Positions 51,336 through 60,726 of a DNA stretch of 61,339 nucleotides are shown in pieces. The stretch spans positions 9,135-70,473 of the forward strand of contig CAJUDN010000004.1 of assembly GCA_910585355.1 (NCBI GenBank). Reading direction: 5' to 3'. Numbering within the stretch: the stretch's first letter is position 1; the number at the start of each line of letters is the position of its first letter. This DNA comes from an uncultured Lachnospiraceae bacterium. GTDB lineage: Bacteria > Bacillota > Clostridia > Lachnospirales > Lachnospiraceae. The position numbers and the translations under genes were made by a program. The notes beneath the pieces were generated by a model. The model searched no databases. It was not told where the DNA came from and worked only from the letters and a program-made list of their open reading frames with translations.

Positions 51336-52583
51336 TTATTCAATAATACTGTCCGCCACATCCGTTCCAGCGCAGAGAAGCGCTACCAGAAGCGTCTGCT
51401 GGCAGCCCTTAAAAGCCTCTTCCACTTTAAACTGCTCGGAAAGCATATGGGCATGGACATCATAATCACATCCCATGCCAAGGCACACGGCCGGAAGTCC
51501 GCCCTCCAGCGCACGGTTGCAGTTGGTGGAACCGCCGTTTCCAAGCTTCGGCTCCTCACAGCCAAGGTATTTTGCAGAAGCCATCGCCGCCTCCACAATG
51601 GGAGTATGGGGATCCTGATGTCCGGCATTCACATCACAGATGTGCTTTACTTCATAGGTAATCGTATCCTGTCCCCAGCGGTCAGTCTCCTCCTTACAGG
51701 CCTCCTCAATGGCGGCAAAAATGCGTTCACGAAGCTTTTCCAGCTCTTCCTGGGAGTTGGAGCGGAAGTTAAAACGGATTAAAGCCTGATCCACAATGGC
51801 ATGAACGGCCTCAAAGCTTCCCGCCTGGAAGTTTGTCACGGCAAACGTGGTCATGGGCTCTGCCGGAACGCGGAATTCCGAAATTTTTGCGATGGCTCTT
51901 GCCGCCGCGTGAAGGGGATTCGCGATCTTTCCGAACATTCCGCAGGCATGCCCGCCGATTCCCTTGAAAATCACCTCATACGTCTGGATTCCGGTGGCCT
52001 CGTATGTAATTTCCTAGAATCCCGGTCCGTCTACGGAAATGCTGGCGTCCAGCTCGGGATGATGGTCCACATAGTATTTCATACCTTTTAACGCTCCGGT
52101 TCCCTCTTCCTGAACAGTCCCCACAAAATGGATATCCCCTTTTGTCTCAATCCCCGCTGCGTTTAAGGCGCGAATCGTTGAAAGAACCACCGCACAGCCT
52201 CTGGTATCGTCAACGATCCCCGGGCATTTGATGAAGCCGTCCTCACAGACAATGGAAAGCTCCGTATCCAGCGGGAACACCGTATCCATATGTCCCTCCA
52301 CGATCACGGTTTTTCCTCCTCCGGTTCCTTTCCGGATTCCCACACAGTTGCCATACTCGTCAATATGGCAGTCGGTCAGTCCCTCTTCCTTAAACATTTC
52401 CAGAAGTCTCTGCGCTTTTTTCTCCTCATGGTAGGTGGGCGCCGGAATCAGGGTCAGCTCAATCTGCTTTTCAATCACTGCCGCCTGATCCTCTTCCATG
52501 AATGCCAGGGCCTTTAACACCTTTTCGTTTTTTGTCAGCGCGTCAAATTTCCCCCGCACCTTTTCTGAAATCTGATATTCCAT
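51336..52583 (-). pseudogene. M20 family peptidase with in-frame TAG
   Basis: From the ATG at 52583 (GGAGGAGG 9 nt upstream) the frame encodes the catalytic half of an M20 peptidase: VEGHMDTVFPLD, GIVDDTRGCAV, TVQEEGTGALKG. At 52016-52014 a TAG interrupts DGPGF-EITYEATGIQTYEV, after which the same frame continues through the dimerisation domain (GIGGHACGMFGKIANPLHA) and the last zinc part (GNGGSTNCNRALEGG, DVHAHMLSEQF) to 51336. The restored protein would be 415 aa, normal for the family. A single nonsense change, or a base error, is likely. Two halves could fold separately but lack a start for the second except GTG 51974. Confidence 0.82.
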
Positions 52584-52687
52584 TCTGTTGTACCTCCTCC
52601 AATGGTATATTATAGTATTGAGTATATCATGTCTTTGACGTGTTGCGCTCCGCAGGCTGCACCCGATTCGAGTCCGCAGGGCTGGGC

Positions 52688-54034
52688 TTAACCCAAATCC
52701 TCTCTGTAACGCTTTTTCACTATCTGGTAGTAAATAAAAATCAGAGCCGCCGTCACTCCCCATGCCATGGGGTAGCAAAAATATACATTCTCAATGGTAC
52801 GGTTTATGCTCATGGAAACCGCCAGATAAATCTGGCGCACCACCACCATGCCGGTCAGAGACAGAATCATGGGAATTCTTGTATTCCCGTATCCCCTGAG
52901 AATACCCAGATAAATCTCGCGGATCGCCATTAAGGTATACATGGGAATAATGTAATGCATCATGGCCACGCCATAGGCGATTACTTCCGGGTCCGTGTTA
53001 AACAGGGCCACGCTCCAGTCCGCAAAGCAGTACACCAGAAAACCGATAGAATTTGTGACCACAATGGATAACAAAAGACACCGTCCCTCGCCCTGTCTGG
53101 CTCTGGCATGGTTCCCGGCTCCGCTGTTCTGGCTTACAAAAGTGGTAATTGTAAGGCCAAATGCCTTGCATGGCAGCACAATGAACTTATCCAGCCTCTG
53201 GGCCACGCCCACGCCTGCCGCCGCTGTGGCGCCGAAACCGTTTACGTACCTCCACACAAACAGATTAGAGAAGGAAATTAACGCCGACTGAAGTCCTGAC
53301 GGCATCCCGATTGCCGCCACCTCCGCCACGATATCCCTGTTCTGAAAGGCCTCCTTCACATCCAGGCGAAATTCCTCATTGATTTTTCCAATCTTTCTAT
53401 AGGCTAAAACCACCGATATAAACTGGGAAAAGATCGTGGCAAAACCAACCCCCGCAACGCCTAAGGGAATCACCACCACAAACGCTAAATCCAGCACAAT
53501 GTTAATCATACTGGTTATCACCAGAATTCTGAAAGGCGTTCCCGAATCCCCGACAGCCCGGAGAATTCCTGCGCTGATGTTGTAAATAACTGTGAACATA
53601 AGGCCTGCCAGGTAAATTCGAAGGTATGTAACCGCTTCCGGATACACTTCCGCCGGAACAGCCGCAAGACCCACTAAAACAGGAGTCAGAAGAATTCCCA
53701 GAGCAGAAAGAACCACACCCAGCGCCACGGAAAATCCAAAAGCCACCCGCATGGACCGGTTTAACCGCTCTCCATTTCTGCTTCCAAAGGCCCTGGAAAC
53801 CACCACGGAGGAACCTACAGACATGCCGTTAAAAAAGCCCACCAGAAGATTGGCCAGGGTAGCGCAGACACTGACGGCCGCCAGCGCGTTTTTCCCAACA
53901 AAATTTCCCACCACCAGCGTATCCACGCTGTTGTATAAATTCTGGAACAGCTCCCCCAGAACAATGGGAATGGAAAACATAACCAGCTCCAGAATTATAT
54001 TTCCCTGTGTAAAGTCGATCTGCTTTCTCTTCAC
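52688..54034 (-). CDS. MATE family efflux transporter (second copy)
   Basis: This 448-aa pump has the usual twelve segments; the first-half signature is ELVMFSIPIVLGELFQNLYNSVDTLVVGNF and the second-half start is AAIGMPSGLQSALISFSNL. It differs clearly from the pump at 39971. The GTG at 54034 has GGGAG about 8 nt upstream and fits the family start, though the frame is open to an ATG at 54058. The substrate is unknown. Its neighbours do not suggest a pathway. Confidence 0.9.
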   Translation of the reverse strand: MKRKQIDFTQGNIILELVMFSIPIVLGELFQNLYNSVDTLVVGNFVGKNALAAVSVCATLANLLVGFFNGMSVGSSVVVSRAFGSRNGERLNRSMRVAFGFSVALGVVLSALGILLTPVLVGLAAVPAEVYPEAVTYLRIYLAGLMFTVIYNISAGILRAVGDSGTPFRILVITSMINIVLDLAFVVVIPLGVAGVGFATIFSQFISVVLAYRKIGKINEEFRLDVKEAFQNRDIVAEVAAIGMPSGLQSALISFSNLFVWRYVNGFGATAAAGVGVAQRLDKFIVLPCKAFGLTITTFVSQNSGAGNHARARQGEGRCLLLSIVVTNSIGFLVYCFADWSVALFNTDPEVIAYGVAMMHYIIPMYTLMAIREIYLGILRGYGNTRIPMILSLTGMVVVRQIYLAVSMSINRTIENVYFCYPMAWGVTAALIFIYYQIVKKRYREDLG

Positions 54035-54151
54035 TGTTTTGTCTCCCGCGTCATACATTTTTTATACGTATTCCTGATATCATAAGAATATTTTATATGG
54101 ATTCAGGTTTCCTGTCAATTCTTCACAGCAGCAAATACCCGGAATTTTTTC

Positions 54152-54180
54152 TTGCATTTTCCCCTCCCGCCTATTATAAT
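54152..54180 (+). promoter_or_regulatory. Promoter of the DUF5688 gene
   Basis: TTGCAT (54152-54157), 17-bp spacer, TATAAT (54175-54180), 60 nt before the ATG. Confidence 0.7.
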
Positions 54181-54240
54181 AAAAAGACCATTTCTTTTTA
54201 CAATTCTATTATTCTATTTTCACATCTTGGAGGTATTTCT

Positions 54241-55185
54241 ATGAACAATTCTTCTTTTTTCAGCGCGCTGACATCCGCTTTATCCGCCTGTTTGGAGCCC
54301 GACACAAAAATCATCCGTGAAACCATACTAAAAAATAACGGCGTCCGCCTGGAGTCCATTCTGATACTGGACGAAAGCCTGCCGTATGCTCCCGTAATCT
54401 ATCTGGCCCCCCTGTATGCCCATTACAAGGCTGGAAGCTCTATGGAAGAAATCTGCCGCTTTGCCCTTTCTATGATTCACCGCGAACTTCCCTTTTCCCC
54501 TGATCTTCTTATGGAGCTCCAGAAACCTCAGGCCATAGAAGACCGGATTGCCTATCGTCTTGTGTCCCGAATAGAAAACGGGGAACTTTTAAAGGATATT
54601 CCGTGGGTTCCCTTCCTCAATATGGCCGTAATCTTCTTCCTGCAGCTGGACTCCGCTGCCGACACCCAGATCACCTCCCTCATCCACAAACGGCTGGCGG
54701 CATTATGGAATTTATCCACCAATGAGCTTTTCAGACTGGCAAAGAAAAACACACCGCTTCTGTTTCCCCTATCCCTTGCGCCCCTTCAAAGCCTGATCGC
54801 CGATTCCCTGAAAGAGGAAGAGCCTGAACCAGATGGTTCCGTCCTCCTTTCCCCCATTCATGTGCTTACCAACAAACAGGGAATCTATGGGGCCTCCTGC
54901 CTGCTCTATGAAAACGCAATAAAAAACTTCGCGGAACAAATGGCTTCTGATATTATCATTCTGCCATCCAGTATCCACGAAGTCCTTCTAATCCCGGATT
55001 CCCATGTATTCGATTATGAATCTCTCCGTCAGATGGTCCAGGCCATCAATGCCGCAGAAGTCCCCAAAGAAGACATTCTGTCTGACGAAATCTATCTCTA
55101 CATCCGGTGCAGTCATTCTTTTAAAATGTGGCCGTCCTCTTCCTTATGTGATATGCCATCACCAGGCGAAACAAAGAATCCGTAA
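54241..55185 (+). CDS. DUF5688 family protein
   Basis: This 314-aa soluble protein matches DUF5688, a Lachnospiraceae-centred family of unknown function. Seen are ETILKNNGVRLESILIL near the start, APVIYLAPLYAHYKAG, RIENGELLKDIPWVPFLNMAVIF and LTNKQGIYGASCLLYENAI followed by DIIILPSSIHEVLLIPD. The ATG at 54241 has GGAGG 7 nt upstream. Its last 22 codons overlap the convergent threonine exporter gene by 65 bp, and the tail SSSLCDMPSPGETKNP is probably a read-on caused by loss of an earlier stop. Confidence 0.85.
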   Translation: MNNSSFFSALTSALSACLEPDTKIIRETILKNNGVRLESILILDESLPYAPVIYLAPLYAHYKAGSSMEEICRFALSMIHRELPFSPDLLMELQKPQAIEDRIAYRLVSRIENGELLKDIPWVPFLNMAVIFFLQLDSAADTQITSLIHKRLAALWNLSTNELFRLAKKNTPLLFPLSLAPLQSLIADSLKEEEPEPDGSVLLSPIHVLTNKQGIYGASCLLYENAIKNFAEQMASDIIILPSSIHEVLLIPDSHVFDYESLRQMVQAINAAEVPKEDILSDEIYLYIRCSHSFKMWPSSSLCDMPSPGETKNP

Positions 55186-55567
55186 TGAAAATCGCCATGG
55201 CAATGGCTCCTGCAATCTGAAGCGTTTCCAGCAGATAGTAGGTAGCCAGTCCGGAATCATCATGAATCAGATAATAGACCCCGCGGTAGATAGCCGCGCC
55301 AGGCACAGCAGGAAGCGTGCCCGAAACCAGAAACACCGTCACCGGCGCTTTCTTAATCCTGGCCAGTATATGACTTGAAACCGCCACCACCAAAGTAGAG
55401 ACAAAGGCTGCCATCATGGAGGAATTCCCGCTGTTCTGGACAATCAGATACACCCACCAGCCGATGGCTCCGGATGTTGCCGTATAGGGAATATACTTCT
55501 TGGGCGTCTCCAGAAGCATGGTGAACATGAATACGACAAAATATGCACTTATAATTTGTATAATCAT
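55121..55567 (-). CDS. Threonine/serine exporter small subunit (ThrE_2 type)
   Basis: This 148-aa protein has four membrane segments and matches the ThrE_2 (PF12821) half of the threonine/serine exporter: YTATSGAIGWWVYLIVQ, GTLPAVPGAAIYRGVYYLI. In Corynebacterium ThrE the two parts are fused; here they are separate. It overlaps the large-subunit gene by 4 bp, so the two are coupled and should form one channel exporting small neutral amino acids. Confidence 0.9.
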   Translation of the reverse strand: MIIQIISAYFVVFMFTMLLETPKKYIPYTATSGAIGWWVYLIVQNSGNSSMMAAFVSTLVVAVSSHILARIKKAPVTVFLVSGTLPAVPGAAIYRGVYYLIHDDSGLATYYLLETLQIAGAIAMAIFITDSLFRLVMAYHIRKRTATF

Positions 55568-56337
55568 AAGACTCCTCCCTGAAGCGCCCGAAAAAACATC
55601 ATACCGGAACCGACTCCGGCAGCCACCGCCAACGCCACAACTATCGCCTCCAGCATCCTGGCAGAACCGGCGGCATAGTCCCCGTTTAAAGTATCCCGGA
55701 TGGCTGTAGTGAAGGTAACTCCCGGAACCAGCGTCATGATTGCGCTCATAATCATCACATCTGCGCTTGCATTTTTAAGGATAAATTTCTCAATTGCCAT
55801 GGCGCACACAGCCACCACAAAAGAGCAGAATGCATTGTTGCAAAAATCGTTAAGGCGGATTTTCTTCACCAGGAAATCCGCCAGCGCCAGGCAGATTCCC
55901 ACAAGGGTACAGGCCAGAAGGTCCAGAGGTTTTCCTCCAAAAATAAAGGTAAAACTGGCAGAGACTCCTATAAATCCCAGAGCCTTCATGAACGGCGTAT
56001 AAAGAACTTCCTTCTCCACCTCTTTTAATTCCTGATATGCGGTCTCCACAGAAATTTCTCCTCTGCAGAAACGTCTGGAAATATCATTGACCCGGCAGAC
56101 ACGGTTTACGTTTGTGCTCCGGGCCGGAATCCGCTTCGCCATAGTAAGAAGCTCCTGATGCGGATCATCCAAGGTAACAAAAATCCCTGTCGCCAAAACA
56201 ACGGCCTCGGCGGTTTCACAAGAGGATTTCCCCAACATATATTTCATTGTATTTTCCACGCGGTATACTTCTGCACCGCTGACCAGCATAATTTCTCCGG
56301 CCAGCACTACGGCCTCCAGAAGAACCTTCTCATCCAT
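55564..56337 (-). CDS. Threonine/serine exporter large subunit (ThrE type)
   Basis: This 257-aa protein corresponds to the ThrE domain (PF06738). A soluble N-terminal part (VLAGEIMLVSGAEVYRVENTM) contains the family's conserved E-R motif, and about five membrane segments follow, with VPGVTFTTAIRDTLNGDYAAGSARMLEA near the end. The ATG at 56337 is preceded by GAGAGG. It lies 17 nt after the feoB stop. It may belong to that transcript, but function is unrelated. Confidence 0.9.
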   Translation of the reverse strand: MDEKVLLEAVVLAGEIMLVSGAEVYRVENTMKYMLGKSSCETAEAVVLATGIFVTLDDPHQELLTMAKRIPARSTNVNRVCRVNDISRRFCRGEISVETAYQELKEVEKEVLYTPFMKALGFIGVSASFTFIFGGKPLDLLACTLVGICLALADFLVKKIRLNDFCNNAFCSFVVAVCAMAIEKFILKNASADVMIMSAIMTLVPGVTFTTAIRDTLNGDYAAGSARMLEAIVVALAVAAGVGSGMMFFRALQGGVL

Positions 56338-56354
56338 CGGTTTTCCTCTCATTT

Positions 56355-58358
56355 CTAAAAAATTATACGGCCTGCCTGGAATACGGCCACAGCGGCCGCC
56401 CATGCAAACACAAGCTGGAATACCACCATTCCCAGAGTCCATTTCCAGGAGCCTGTTTCCCGCTTAATGGTTGCGATGGTTGCGATGCATGGTGTATAAA
56501 GAAGGCAGAAAATCATAAGAGCGTAAGCATTGACTCCTCCAAATCCGCTGGCTGAAAGAATTCCCGTGAGTTCTGCCATTCCTGCCGCGGAGTTAATGTT
56601 GTTAATTCCATATAATACAGAAAAACTGGAAACAACCACCTCTTTGGCAGAGATACCGGAAATTAAAGCCACAGCAATCTGCCAGCTCCCAAGACCTGCC
56701 GGCTTTAACACAGGAACCAGAAAGTGGCCGAACTTTGCCGCGAAACTCTGGGAGACATCGGAAACAAAACCGCCGGGGCCCGCGTTTAATACAAACCACA
56801 ACACAATGGAAGCCAAAAAGATTGTGGTTCCCGCCTTGGTCAGGTAATCCTTTACCTTTTCCCAGACATAAATGGCAACCGTCCGCAGGTTCGGAGTTTT
56901 ATATTCCGGCAGCTCAATCAGCAGGGCATTCTCATAGTCGTCCTTTGCCGAAGCTTTATGTACAATCAACGCAATGACAATGGCCGCCACGACACCCACC
57001 AGATACAGAGAGTACGCGACAAAAAGCGCCGAATCCGGGAAGAACAGATCTGCAAATAAAACATAAATCGGCAGTCTTGCAGAACAGGACATAAAGGGAG
57101 TCACCAGAATGGTCTTCAGTCGATCTTTCTGGCTTTCCAGCGCCCTTGTGGCCATCACTGCCGGGACCGTGCACCCAAACCCCAAAAGCATCGGCAAAAA
57201 TGCTTTTCCGGACAGTCCCACCATGCTCATGGTTTCATTCATCACATAGGCAACTCTTGCCATATATCCGCTGTCTTCCAAAAACGCCAGGGCCAAAAAC
57301 AGAATAAAAATGTTGGGGAGAAAGGTCAGGATACCGCCAACACCCGCAACGATGCCATCCACAACTAAGGAAATCAGCCACTCAGAAACACCTGCGTGCT
57401 GCATACCGGACAGTATCACACCGGACAGTATTCCCAGGGCCTGTTCGAAATATCCCTTCAGAAAATCTCCCACTGTAAAGGTGAGAAAAAACACCATCGC
57501 CATAATTCCAAAAAAAACTGGAATCCCCCAAAAGGAATGGGTTAAAATCCTGTCTGCCTTATCGGTCAGGGCTGATTTCTCTTCCTTATTAAATAAACAT
57601 TCTTCAATAATTTCTTCCACATAGTCATATTTTTCATTAATAATCCGCTTTTCATAGCTTTTCGGTATAATTTCAGTCAAATCTACCGGATGGTCCTTGA
57701 TAACCTCTTTATCAAACTCCAACATCTTTATGGCATGCCATCGCAAATTGGTAAGCTCCGAATAGCGGGCTCTGAGCACATTCTCCGTTTTCTGGATTTT
57801 ATCTTCGATCTCATAGTCATAATGAACCACAACCCCCTGAGGCTCCTCCTCATAATGGTGGACCACCGCATGCATCAAAACATCCAGTCCCGTGCGTTTC
57901 CTTGCGGAAACCGGAACAACCGGAATATGCCCCAACATCTCCGGCAGGCGGTGCAGATCAATTTCCATGCCGCGCTCCTCCACAATGTCCATCATGTTAA
58001 GCGCCAGAATAACTGGTTTTTTAAGCTCCAGAAGCTGAAGAGTCAGATACAGATTTCTTTCCAGAGAAGAGGCATCCACCACATTGATAATCACATCTAC
58101 GCCGTCCTCCTCAATGCATCTTCGCGTAACAAGCTCCTCTATTGTATAGGAGGTCAGGCTGTAAATGCCGGGGGTGTCGATCACTCGGATACTCCTTCCC
58201 TTATAGACCGTCTCCCCCTCAATCCGCTCCACCGTAACGCCAGGCCAGTTGGCCACCTTAAGCTTTGCGCCTGTGAAAGCGTTAAACAACGTGGTTTTCC
58301 CGCAGTTAGGATTCCCGACAAAGCAGACCGTAATAGGCTTATTTCCTTTCCGTTCCAT
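56355..58358 (-). CDS. feoB: Ferrous iron transport protein B
   Basis: FeoB (667 aa) imports Fe2+ in anaerobes. The N-terminal G domain has G1 GNPNCGKTTLFNAFTG (Cys in place of the usual Ser, common in clostridia), G2 WPGVTVE, G3 DTPGIYSL, G4 NMMD and G5 SARKRTG; about eight membrane segments follow with the Gate motifs (FGCTVPAVMATRAL, FMSCSARLPIYVLF, SGISAKEVVVSS). It overlaps the end of feoA by 20 bp. The C-terminal FeoC-like part is absent. Confidence 0.96.
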   Translation of the reverse strand: MERKGNKPITVCFVGNPNCGKTTLFNAFTGAKLKVANWPGVTVERIEGETVYKGRSIRVIDTPGIYSLTSYTIEELVTRRCIEEDGVDVIINVVDASSLERNLYLTLQLLELKKPVILALNMMDIVEERGMEIDLHRLPEMLGHIPVVPVSARKRTGLDVLMHAVVHHYEEEPQGVVVHYDYEIEDKIQKTENVLRARYSELTNLRWHAIKMLEFDKEVIKDHPVDLTEIIPKSYEKRIINEKYDYVEEIIEECLFNKEEKSALTDKADRILTHSFWGIPVFFGIMAMVFFLTFTVGDFLKGYFEQALGILSGVILSGMQHAGVSEWLISLVVDGIVAGVGGILTFLPNIFILFLALAFLEDSGYMARVAYVMNETMSMVGLSGKAFLPMLLGFGCTVPAVMATRALESQKDRLKTILVTPFMSCSARLPIYVLFADLFFPDSALFVAYSLYLVGVVAAIVIALIVHKASAKDDYENALLIELPEYKTPNLRTVAIYVWEKVKDYLTKAGTTIFLASIVLWFVLNAGPGGFVSDVSQSFAAKFGHFLVPVLKPAGLGSWQIAVALISGISAKEVVVSSFSVLYGINNINSAAGMAELTGILSASGFGGVNAYALMIFCLLYTPCIATIATIKRETGSWKWTLGMVVFQLVFAWAAAVAVFQAGRIIF

Positions 58359-58584
58359 CCTCTGTCACCTCCTCCACATGAATACCGCCCGTAATTTTTC
58401 TGCCCAGTGCCAGGCGTGTGCCGCGCACCTTGATAATCATAGTACCGCTCTGCTTTTTATTCAATATAAAAATCTGTGTGTTTTCATTAACTCCCAGAGC
58501 TTCCAGCCGCCTTGTAATTGCCTCGTCAACAGTCACAGAGCGAACCACATATGCATTTTGAGTTTTTCCGTCATATAATTTCAT
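58339..58584 (-). CDS. feoA: Ferrous iron transport accessory protein A
   Basis: FeoA (81 aa) is a small SH3-like protein that assists FeoB. The pattern EAITRRLEALGVNENTQIFILNKKQSGTMIIKVRGTRLALGRKI is typical of the family (R-L-x-x-L-G-h). I chose the ATG at 58584, with GAGG 9 nt upstream; the ATG at 58602 is upstream with no good site. A Fur-box-like palindrome lies 60-78 nt upstream, between it and uvrB. Confidence 0.93.
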   Translation of the reverse strand: MKLYDGKTQNAYVVRSVTVDEAITRRLEALGVNENTQIFILNKKQSGTMIIKVRGTRLALGRKITGGIHVEEVTEDGTERK

Positions 58585-58643
58585 AGTGTCCATCCTCTGC
58601 ATCGTAATTTGAAGCCATCTGACTCCGGAAATATTGTAATCTT

Positions 58644-58662
58644 ATTGATAATCATTGTCAAT
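58644..58662. promoter_or_regulatory. Fur box upstream of feoA
   Basis: ATTGATAATCATTGTCAAT is a near-perfect 7-1-7 palindrome (TGATAAT-C-ATTGTCA) like the Firmicute Fur site. It lies 60 nt before the feoA ATG and 15 nt beyond the uvrB stop. Confidence 0.8.
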
Positions 58663-58676
58663 AGAGAGTTAACTCA

Positions 58677-60665
58677 TCATTCTTCCAGCTCCAATAACAT
58701 CTGTTTGACCTCTTTCATCCGGTCACGCAGCTTTGCGGCTTCCTCAAAATTCAGTTCTGCTGCCGCCTGGCGCATCTTCTTTGACAGCTCCTTCGCCAGC
58801 TTATCAAGCTCTTTTGCGTCCATGGACTCCGGTTCTTTTCTAAAATCATCTTCATCAGCTTCTGCTGCCTTTGAAATGGAAATCAGGTCGCGGACTGCTT
58901 TTCTGATGGTCTGCGGCGTAATATTGTGTTCTTCATTGTATTTCTGCTGGATTTCCCGGCGCCTGTTGGTTTCGTCAATGGCGGCGCGCATGGAATCTGT
59001 AATGGTATCTGCATACATAATTACATGACCGTCTGCATTTCTGGCTGCCCGGCCCACAGTCTGAATCAATGAGGTTTCTGAGCGAAGGAATCCCTCCTTA
59101 TCGGCATCCAGAATGGCCACCAGCGTAATTTCAGGAATATCCAGTCCCTCCCGGAGCAGATTAATCCCCACCAGCACATCGAATACATCCAGACGCATAT
59201 CGCGGATGATTTCCGCGCGTTCCAAGGTATCAATATCCGAGTGGAGATACTTCACCCGAATTCCGGCCTCCCGGATATAATCCGTAAGATCCTCCGCCAT
59301 TCGTTTGGTCAGCGTTGTGATTAACACCTTGTTGTGTTTTTCCACTTCCTTATTGATTTCTCCCACCAGATCGTCGATCTGTCCCTCCACTGGGCGGACG
59401 CTGATCTCCGGGTCCAGAAGTCCTGTGGGACGGATAATCTGCTCTGTCCTCAAAAGCTCATGCTGCGCCTCGTAAACCGACGGAGTGGCAGATACAAACA
59501 TCATCTGGCTGATATGACTCTCAAATTCCTCAAAATTTAGCGGACGATTATCCAGGGCCGAAGGGAGCCGGAACCCATAATCCACCAGAGTCCTCTTTCT
59601 GGAACGGTCCCCAAAGTACATACCTCTGATCTGAGGCAGCGTAATATGGGACTCGTCAATGATAATCAGGAAATCCTCCGGGAAGTAATCCAGAAGCGTG
59701 CATGGCGGTTCCCCCGGCTTTCCGAAAGTGAGATGACGAGAATAATTCTCAATACCGGAGCAAAATCCCGTCTCCCTCATCATCTCCACATCAAAATTCG
59801 TCCGTTCGGCGATGCGCTGCGCCTCTAAAAGCTTGTCCTCGCTCTTAAAGAGCGTCACCTGTTCTTTCATTTCAGCCAGAATATTCTCTGCGGCCAGCAT
59901 CATTTTTTCCTTTGGGACCACATAATGAGAGGCCGGGAAAACAGCCACATGTCCAAGCTGTGCCCTCACCTCCCCTGTCAGAGGGTCAATTTCTGAGATC
60001 CGGTCCACTTCATCGCCAAAGAATTCCACACGGAACGCCTCGTTTCCCGCATACGCCGGAAAAATTTCCACAACGTCTCCCCTGACCCGGAAAGAGCCGC
60101 GCTTAAAGTCCATATCATTTCTTGTATATTGGATATCGATAAGTTTATGGATAACTTCATCCCGGTCCTTTTCCATCCCTGGCCGCAGGGAAATTACCAT
60201 CTCCTTATAGTCGATGGGACTGCCCAATCCATAAATACAGGACACCGACGCCACAATAATTACATCGCTGCGCTCTGAAAGCGCGGCCGTCGCCGAATGT
60301 CGCAGCTTGTCGATTTCATCGTTAATGGCCGAGTCCTTCTCAATGTAGGTATCTGTGGAGGGAACATAGGCCTCGGGCTGGTAGTAGTCGTAGTAGGAGA
60401 CAAAATACTCCACCGCGTTATTGGGGAAAAATTCTTTAAACTCCCCATATAATTGGGCTGCTAATGTCTTGTTATGCGCTATGACAAGGGTAGGTTTATT
60501 TAATTGCTGGATGACGTTTGCCATAGTAAATGTCTTACCGGAGCCGGTGACACCGAGAAGTGTCTGGAACTGGTTGCCTTCCTGAAATCCTTTTACTAAT
60601 TCCTCAATTGCCAGCGGTTGGTCGCCGGTTGGCTGATATTGCGATACTAATTCAAAATGATCCAT
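58677..60665 (-). CDS. uvrB: Excinuclease ABC subunit B
   Basis: UvrB (662 aa) verifies lesions in nucleotide excision repair. Walker A is [14 protein letters not shown], the beta-hairpin is [26 protein letters not shown], motif II region is [17 protein letters not shown], and the C-terminal UVR motif that binds UvrC is [16 protein letters not shown]. The ATG at 60665 has AGGGAGAA 8 nt upstream and gives the family start ([14 protein letters not shown]); the frame is open to 60713. uvrA and uvrC are not seen in the window. No LexA box was seen before it. Confidence 0.97.
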   Translation of the reverse strand: MDHFELVSQYQPTGDQPLAIEELVKGFQEGNQFQTLLGVTGSGKTFTMANVIQQLNKPTLVIAHNKTLAAQLYGEFKEFFPNNAVEYFVSYYDYYQPEAYVPSTDTYIEKDSAINDEIDKLRHSATAALSERSDVIIVASVSCIYGLGSPIDYKEMVISLRPGMEKDRDEVIHKLIDIQYTRNDMDFKRGSFRVRGDVVEIFPAYAGNEAFRVEFFGDEVDRISEIDPLTGEVRAQLGHVAVFPASHYVVPKEKMMLAAENILAEMKEQVTLFKSEDKLLEAQRIAERTNFDVEMMRETGFCSGIENYSRHLTFGKPGEPPCTLLDYFPEDFLIIIDESHITLPQIRGMYFGDRSRKRTLVDYGFRLPSALDNRPLNFEEFESHISQMMFVSATPSVYEAQHELLRTEQIIRPTGLLDPEISVRPVEGQIDDLVGEINKEVEKHNKVLITTLTKRMAEDLTDYIREAGIRVKYLHSDIDTLERAEIIRDMRLDVFDVLVGINLLREGLDIPEITLVAILDADKEGFLRSETSLIQTVGRAARNADGHVIMYADTITDSMRAAIDETNRRREIQQKYNEEHNITPQTIRKAVRDLISISKAAEADEDDFRKEPESMDAKELDKLAKELSKKMRQAAAELNFEEAAKLRDRMKEVKQMLLELEE

Positions 60666-60726
60666 GATAATATTCTCCCTGTGAAGTATTTCCAAAATAC
60701 TCTTCCCATCCATACTAACCAGCTAT

